From JARIHD01 sp964503715 (GTDB lineage Bacteria > Patescibacteriota > Saccharimonadia > Saccharimonadales > UBA4665), in the NCBI GenBank assembly GCA_964503715.1, contig CAZDAD010000002.1:29401-93400 (forward strand): 64,000 nt of DNA, read 5' to 3'. Shown one piece after another: positions 59,988-64,000 of this stretch. Made by a program: the position numbers and the translations under genes. Each line of letters starts with the position of its first letter. The stretch's first letter is position 1. The notes under the pieces were generated by a model. It was not told the DNA's origin. It ran no database searches and worked only from the letters and a program-made list of their open reading frames with translations.

Positions 59988-60716
59988 ATGGCCAATAAAC
60001 AAAGACTAGATCAGGCAATGCTTAGGGTGGGGCTTGTCACGTCACGTAGCCAGGCCGAGAGCTGGATTAAACTTGGTCGAGTTAGGGTCGATGGTACACA
60101 GATTGTCAAACCAGGCCATTTTGTTAGTGGGACTGCTCAAATAGAGCTCGAAGCAGATGAACGATATGTCAGCAGAGCAGGGCTAAAGCTCGCCTCCGTA
60201 GCCGAGGTGCTTAACTTGGATTTCAAGGGTAAGACTATGCTCGATGTTGGCAGCTCAACCGGTGGTTTTACCGATTACGCATTGCAGCACGGAGCCACAA
60301 AAGTAATTGCCGTTGAAGTTGGGAAGAACCAACTGCATCCTAGCCTGCATGGTAATCCCAAAATTGAGTTGCACGAAGAAACTGATATCAGAAGTATGGA
60401 ACCACCATTATCATCACCTATAGATATTGTGCTTATTGACGTGTCTTTTATAAGTCTTAGGGATGTCTTACCTCATATCAAGAGTTTATGCCACAAACAG
60501 ACCCAAATTGTGGCCATGGTTAAGCCGCAGTTTGAGGCCGTTGCCAGTAACCTCAAGCACAAAGGTGTTATCAAAAACGACAGGATGCGCCGAGATATTC
60601 TGAAAGGCTTTGAAGATTGGTCCATTAGGTATTTTTATATCGAAGCAAAGGCCGACTCCGAGATTGCAGGGTCTAAGGGTAACCTTGAGCGTTTTTATTT
60701 GCTGCGACCCTTGTAA
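59988..60716 (+). CDS. tlyA: TlyA-family rRNA methyltransferase / hemolysin A-like
   Basis: 242 residues. N-terminal S4 RNA-binding domain (RLDQAMLRVGLVTSRSQAES) and an FtsJ-like SAM methyltransferase domain with DVGSSTGGFTDYAL and MVKPQFEA. In other bacteria TlyA 2'-O-methylates 16S and 23S rRNA. The catalytic K-D-K-E arrangement looks plausible. Confidence 0.93.
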   Translation: MANKQRLDQAMLRVGLVTSRSQAESWIKLGRVRVDGTQIVKPGHFVSGTAQIELEADERYVSRAGLKLASVAEVLNLDFKGKTMLDVGSSTGGFTDYALQHGATKVIAVEVGKNQLHPSLHGNPKIELHEETDIRSMEPPLSSPIDIVLIDVSFISLRDVLPHIKSLCHKQTQIVAMVKPQFEAVASNLKHKGVIKNDRMRRDILKGFEDWSIRYFYIEAKADSEIAGSKGNLERFYLLRPL

Positions 60717-60755
60717 CGGTAGTAATAATCGTTGAATAAGCAGGTCTCAAGATGT

Positions 60756-60761
60756 TAAACT
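60756..60761 (+). promoter_or_regulatory. -10 box before the PRTase-like gene
   Basis: TAAACT ends 6 nt before the ATG at 60768. Confidence 0.4.
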
Positions 60762-60767
60762 GCGCTT

Positions 60768-61424
60768 ATGTATTTTGAAAGTCGCACTGCGGCGGGTCGG
60801 GAACTAGCCAAACAAATATCCAAAAAATACAAAGGGAACGACAGTGTTGTGGTTGCCCTGAGTGATGGTGGTGTTATGATTGGCGCTCAGATTGCCTGGC
60901 AAGTCCACTGTGCCCTAACCATGCTGGCTTCCGAGGCTATTCAAATTCCGCGCGAGAATGCCGCATTGGCTGGCGTCAGCCAAGACGGTTCCTTTGCGTA
61001 TAATCAGCGCTATTCTTCAGGTGAGATTGAAGAGTTTGTATCTGAGTATTATCACTACATCGAACAAGAAAAAGTCTCTAAGGTTCAGGAGTTGCACCGT
61101 TCACTTGGATCAAAGGTGCTAATTAAGCGCAGCATGATTCAGGACCGTAACGTTATCTTGGTTTCTGATGGCCTAAAAGACAGTTTTCCCCTTGATGTCG
61201 CCATGCAGTACCTAAAACCCATTCGTATCAAGAAGCTGATTATTGTTACGCCGCTGGCTAGCATACCAGTAGTGGATCGCATGCACATCTTGGCAGACGA
61301 TATATTTTGCCTGAGCGTGTTGGAGGATTACATGGATAATGATCATTACTACGATACGCAGGATGTACCATCGCACGAAAAAGTTGTTCGTACTGTAGCT
61401 GAGATAGTAGCCAACTGGAAGTAA
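60768..61424 (+). CDS. Phosphoribosyltransferase-like protein
   Basis: 218 residues of type I PRTase shape: VVVALSDGGVMIGAQIAW at the N-terminus and VILVSDGLKDSFPLDVAM where PRTases have the PRPP loop (VDDGIATGAT). The first acidic residue pair and Thr are altered, so PRPP binding is doubtful. It resembles predicted PRTases next to other stress genes. No substrate can be assigned. Confidence 0.6.
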   Translation: MYFESRTAAGRELAKQISKKYKGNDSVVVALSDGGVMIGAQIAWQVHCALTMLASEAIQIPRENAALAGVSQDGSFAYNQRYSSGEIEEFVSEYYHYIEQEKVSKVQELHRSLGSKVLIKRSMIQDRNVILVSDGLKDSFPLDVAMQYLKPIRIKKLIIVTPLASIPVVDRMHILADDIFCLSVLEDYMDNDHYYDTQDVPSHEKVVRTVAEIVANWK

Positions 61425-61436
61425 TAGTTACAGGCT

Positions 61437-62087
61437 CTATTCTAAATATTTTTTCATTTTCCTTTTGTTCAATATTGTTATTGTGGAGCTATCACAGCTC
61501 AACAAGCCCATTCTTTCAAGACCTATTAGTTCACGATTAACTGTTTCGCGACTAGCGTTGATTGAGCCTGCGATGTCCTGGTACTTTAATGGCACTTCTA
61601 TAGTAATCCCTCGTAATGAACGTTTACCGAAGCGGTCTGCCATGCTCAACAAAAACGATACGAGCCTTTCCCGTACGGATCTATATTCAAGGCTGATTAT
61701 ACGTTCAGAATGTAGTCTGTACATCTCAGTAAATTTTTCGACTAACGCAACGCTTGAATCCCGTTTATTGCGAATGTTCTCTCGGAACTGCTCACCAGTT
61801 ACGTAGGTCAACTCAGTTGGAGCAAGTGTAGAGTAGACTATGTTTCTATCTTGACCTGTCATGGCCCATGTCAGGCCAATTATGTCACCAGCCTTACGAA
61901 TTATTAGTAGATTTTCTTCGCCATATTTTGTGATGTCACAAGCTTTAACGAGGCCCTTTTCGATATAAAAAACACCTGGCGTAATCTCGCCAGGCCTAAT
62001 TATGAACTCACCCTTTTTGTAGGTTAACCTTCTGCCGCCACTGAAAAGATCTCGTAACGGTGTATTTTTGCTGCCGCGTGTCAGCAT
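61437..62087 (-). CDS. Crp/Fnr-family transcription regulator
   Basis: 216 residues from the ATG at 62085-62087; an upstream TTG at 62105 is less likely. Cyclic-nucleotide-like beta barrel (about 25-115: GEFIIRPGEITPGVFYIEKG), long dimer helix, and a winged helix with YQDIAGSINASRETVNREL as recognition helix. The cNMP pocket Arg-Ser is not clear, and there are no Fnr Cys clusters. A perfect TCACAG-N5-CTGTGA dyad lies 51 bp upstream, between this gene and the divergent PH-domain gene. Confidence 0.88.
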   Translation of the reverse strand: MLTRGSKNTPLRDLFSGGRRLTYKKGEFIIRPGEITPGVFYIEKGLVKACDITKYGEENLLIIRKAGDIIGLTWAMTGQDRNIVYSTLAPTELTYVTGEQFRENIRNKRDSSVALVEKFTEMYRLHSERIISLEYRSVRERLVSFLLSMADRFGKRSLRGITIEVPLKYQDIAGSINASRETVNRELIGLERMGLLSCDSSTITILNKRKMKKYLE

Positions 62088-62137
62088 ATATCTATTATTG
62101 CACAATTATCAGGCCCAGTCTGTATATATGATAAATA

Positions 62138-62154
62138 TCACAGTCACGCTGTGA
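62138..62154. promoter_or_regulatory. Operator-like dyad TCACAG-N5-CTGTGA
   Basis: A perfect 6-bp-arm dyad in the divergent region between the Crp/Fnr gene and the PH-domain-like gene. The arms are the CRP half-sites TGTGA/TCACA but in reverse order to the CRP consensus. Confidence 0.5.
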
Positions 62155-62227
62155 CCAAATACACTGATAAATTTGTAGAACAAGCTCATAATAATAGTAT
62201 CGACGATTGTCGAAAAGGAGGGGACAG

Positions 62228-62797
62228 ATGCAAACTATAGAAAAGGTAGAAATGCAGCTTCGGGCGATTGGTCGTAGCATGCGTTTCTGGGGCAGAACCG
62301 AGATGCGCGAGTTAACGCAGGTTCTTATGCCCGACGAGGAGATAGCCGAGTGCGTCAACGGTCGTTACGAGAACGGCTTCGGCATGCTTTGCGTAACTGA
62401 TAAGCGCACCCTGTTGGTAGATAAGAAGCCATTGTTCTTGATGCTAGAAGATATCAGGTTTGATATGATTACGGAGCTGGATTATGGTCAACAGGCCTTC
62501 ATGAGTTCGCTGAGGGTGGTTACGCCTGGCCGAAAGTTAATCTTTAGCACGTGGGATCAAAGCCGCTTACGCAACGCACTCGATTATATTCAGCTTCAGG
62601 TCACTAAGGTACGTCAGGGTCAGCGACAAAATGCTGCCCAAGAGTTTAGTGATTACCCTGTAATGCAGTCCATGGTGGCACCAACCTTACCTTCGGTCGG
62701 CTATATCGCTCTGTCAAATCGTCAGTCCTCACCATTCCACCATGCGCCACTCATCAGGAAAAGGGTTCCGAAGTTTAGCCTGCCCGCTACACGATAG
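62228..62797 (+). CDS. PH-domain-like protein of unknown function
   Basis: 189 residues from the ATG at 62228, with AAAGGAGGGG ending 4 nt before it. The centre (about 38-125: EEIAECVNGRYENGFGMLCV, TDKRTLLVDKKPLF, ITELDYGQQ) resembles bacterial PH domains of the YdbT/bPH type that often follow signals at membranes. The C-terminal 60 residues look disordered. Divergent from the Crp/Fnr regulator. Confidence 0.7.
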   Translation: MQTIEKVEMQLRAIGRSMRFWGRTEMRELTQVLMPDEEIAECVNGRYENGFGMLCVTDKRTLLVDKKPLFLMLEDIRFDMITELDYGQQAFMSSLRVVTPGRKLIFSTWDQSRLRNALDYIQLQVTKVRQGQRQNAAQEFSDYPVMQSMVAPTLPSVGYIALSNRQSSPFHHAPLIRKRVPKFSLPATR

Positions 62798-62805
62798 TAG
62801 CTACC

Positions 62806-63885
62806 CTAAACGTTAAACCGAAACTCTACCACATCGTTGGGCTGCATAACATATGTCTTCCCCTCGGTACGCATCTTGCCTGCAGCTCGAGCAGCCGATT
62901 CAGATCCAGCGGCGATCAAATCGTCATAACTCACTATCTGGGCTGCAATAAATCCTCTCTCAAAATCAGTGTGAATCACTCCCGCTGCCTGTGGAGCGGT
63001 TGAGCCTTGCCTGATGGTCCAAGCCCTTACTTCCTTTTCACCTGCGGTGAGATAGCTTTGCAGCCCCAAGACATCATAGGCGGTATGAATGAGCTGGATT
63101 AGCCCAGACTCTTTCTGACCATAACTCTCTAGTAGCTCTGAGGCATCTGCTTCGTCCAGAGAGTGAAGCTCGCTTTCCAGTTTGGCACAGACAAAGAGGG
63201 CTTTTGCAGGAGCCACAAGCTGCCGCATTTCTTCACGGTGCGACTTATCGGCCAGTCCCGCTTCATCTAGGTTGAAAAGGTAAATGACAGGTTTGGCGGT
63301 TAGTAGCTGCAGGTCACTTAGATGTTCAAGCTCAATGTCACTGACTGCCGAAAGCGGCTTGTCGCTGTCCAAGATGTCTTTGGCGCGTTGCATAGTCTCA
63401 AGCACGGGCTTGAGTTTGGGGTTAGCACGAGCCTCTTTTTCAAATTTGGTCAGACGGCGTTCAATTGTTTGTAAATCGGCCAAGATTAGCTCAGTATTGA
63501 TGACTGCTATATCCTTGGCAGGTGATACCTCGTTATCGACGTGCACAACGTTGCTATCTTTGAAGGCGCGAACAACGTGAACAATAGCACTAGTAGTGCG
63601 AATGTGGCTCAGGAACTGGTTGCCGAGGCCCTCTCCCTTTGATGCGCCTGCCACTAGGCCCGCAATATCAACAAATGTTACGGTTGCAGGAACCATCTTT
63701 TGGGTGTGGTACATGTCGGCTAGCTTATTCAGGCGTTCGTCAGGTATAGGAACGATGCCCGTGTTGGGTTCAATTGTTGCAAATGGATAGTTAGCGGCTA
63801 GGATATTGCTGCCTGTCAGGGCATTGAACAATGTCGATTTGCCAACGTTCGGCAACCCGACGATGCCTATAGATAGTGAACTCAT
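62806..63885 (-). CDS. ychF: Redox-regulated ATPase/GTPase YchF (OLA1)
   Basis: 359 residues. G1 GLPNVGKSTLFN, G3 DIAGLVAGASKGEGLGNQFL, then a coiled-coil arm, a helical domain and the TGS domain (ending VMQPNDVVEFRFNV). YchF binds ribosomes and prefers ATP to GTP. The G4 motif NxxD/E reads NLDEAG, as in the ATP-preferring family. TAGAAT ends 6 nt before the ATG. Confidence 0.96.
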   Translation of the reverse strand: MSSLSIGIVGLPNVGKSTLFNALTGSNILAANYPFATIEPNTGIVPIPDERLNKLADMYHTQKMVPATVTFVDIAGLVAGASKGEGLGNQFLSHIRTTSAIVHVVRAFKDSNVVHVDNEVSPAKDIAVINTELILADLQTIERRLTKFEKEARANPKLKPVLETMQRAKDILDSDKPLSAVSDIELEHLSDLQLLTAKPVIYLFNLDEAGLADKSHREEMRQLVAPAKALFVCAKLESELHSLDEADASELLESYGQKESGLIQLIHTAYDVLGLQSYLTAGEKEVRAWTIRQGSTAPQAAGVIHTDFERGFIAAQIVSYDDLIAAGSESAARAAGKMRTEGKTYVMQPNDVVEFRFNV

Positions 63886-63891
63886 GTAGAT

Positions 63892-63897
63892 ATTCTA
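63892..63897 (-). promoter_or_regulatory. -10 box before ychF
   Basis: TAGAAT on the minus strand ends 6 nt before the start codon at 63885. Confidence 0.55.
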
Positions 63898-64000
63898 ACA
63901 GAGGTAGATAACTATGTAAAATTTGTGTTCAAAGCATAGGTGGTACGTATAAAACTCACGACCTTTGCAACATTTGTATAGGCGTCCTTAGCTGTATTCC

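Noticed and set aside
1..64000. CRISPR arrays, insertion sequences, prophage
   Set aside because: No repeat-spacer pattern, transposase, integrase or phage structural gene was found.

Overview
The window looks like a stretch of a reduced bacterial chromosome from the Candidate Phyla Radiation (Patescibacteria), most likely a Candidatus Saccharibacteria (TM7) member. Reasons: very compact gene packing; the rpsF-ssb-rpsR block is not followed by rplI (loss of L9 is a known CPR trait); information-processing genes dominate; many small membrane or Pro-rich orphans; there is almost no biosynthetic pathway. The code is standard: TAA, TAG and TGA all end genes. A run of 10 N at 55013-55022 shows this is a draft assembly. 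The placement rests on gene content, not on a search.

Layout. 1-1663 (minus): part of a thiazole/oxazole-modified peptide (TOMM/LAP) cluster, with a YcaO protein cut by the window edge, a four-helix membrane protein with a poly-Cys N-terminus, and a cyclodehydratase partner protein. 1740-4168: a Fic protein under a dyad operator, tRNA-Arg(GCG), tRNA-Ser(CGA), and an XRE-HAD fusion. 4247-12022: valS, two parS-like palindromes, rmlB, tsaD, murE, arginase, a HAD-like protein. 12110-16063: six genes of unknown role containing a duplicated two-gene module (small protein + atypical kinase). 16067-19892: groES-groEL with a large operator dyad, then tatA-tatC and a small Tat-signal-like protein. 20641-32928: sugar isomerase and cupin, a two-component system, argS, mscL, orn, dnaG-rpoD, and a UPF0200-like kinase. 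32947-39066 (minus): a P2-type ATPase, then a five-gene cluster of a 65-aa hydrophobic peptide, an M50 protease, an ABC ATPase, a permease and a small membrane protein. 39222-54247: polA, pheA, mutM-holA, rpsT, a degenerate DHH protein, truB, rpsO, pnp, a family-4 UDG, and an RNase J gene broken by an in-frame stop. 54315-63885: a second Fic gene under dyads, ftsK, rpsF-ssb-rpsR, efp, tlyA, a PRTase-like protein, a Crp/Fnr regulator, a PH-domain-like protein, ychF.

How it fits together. Most of the window is core replication, translation and repair machinery. Set into it are modules that could act in interaction with host cells or competitors: the TOMM cluster, the M50/ABC peptide cluster, two Fic proteins, arginase, and the duplicated kinase module. 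About twenty genes have a sigma70-type -10 hexamer ending 6-10 nt before the start codon, so leaderless or near-leaderless transcription seems to be the usual mode, while genes inside operons and a few first genes (groES, the sugar isomerase, rpsF, the PH protein) have clear Shine-Dalgarno sequences.
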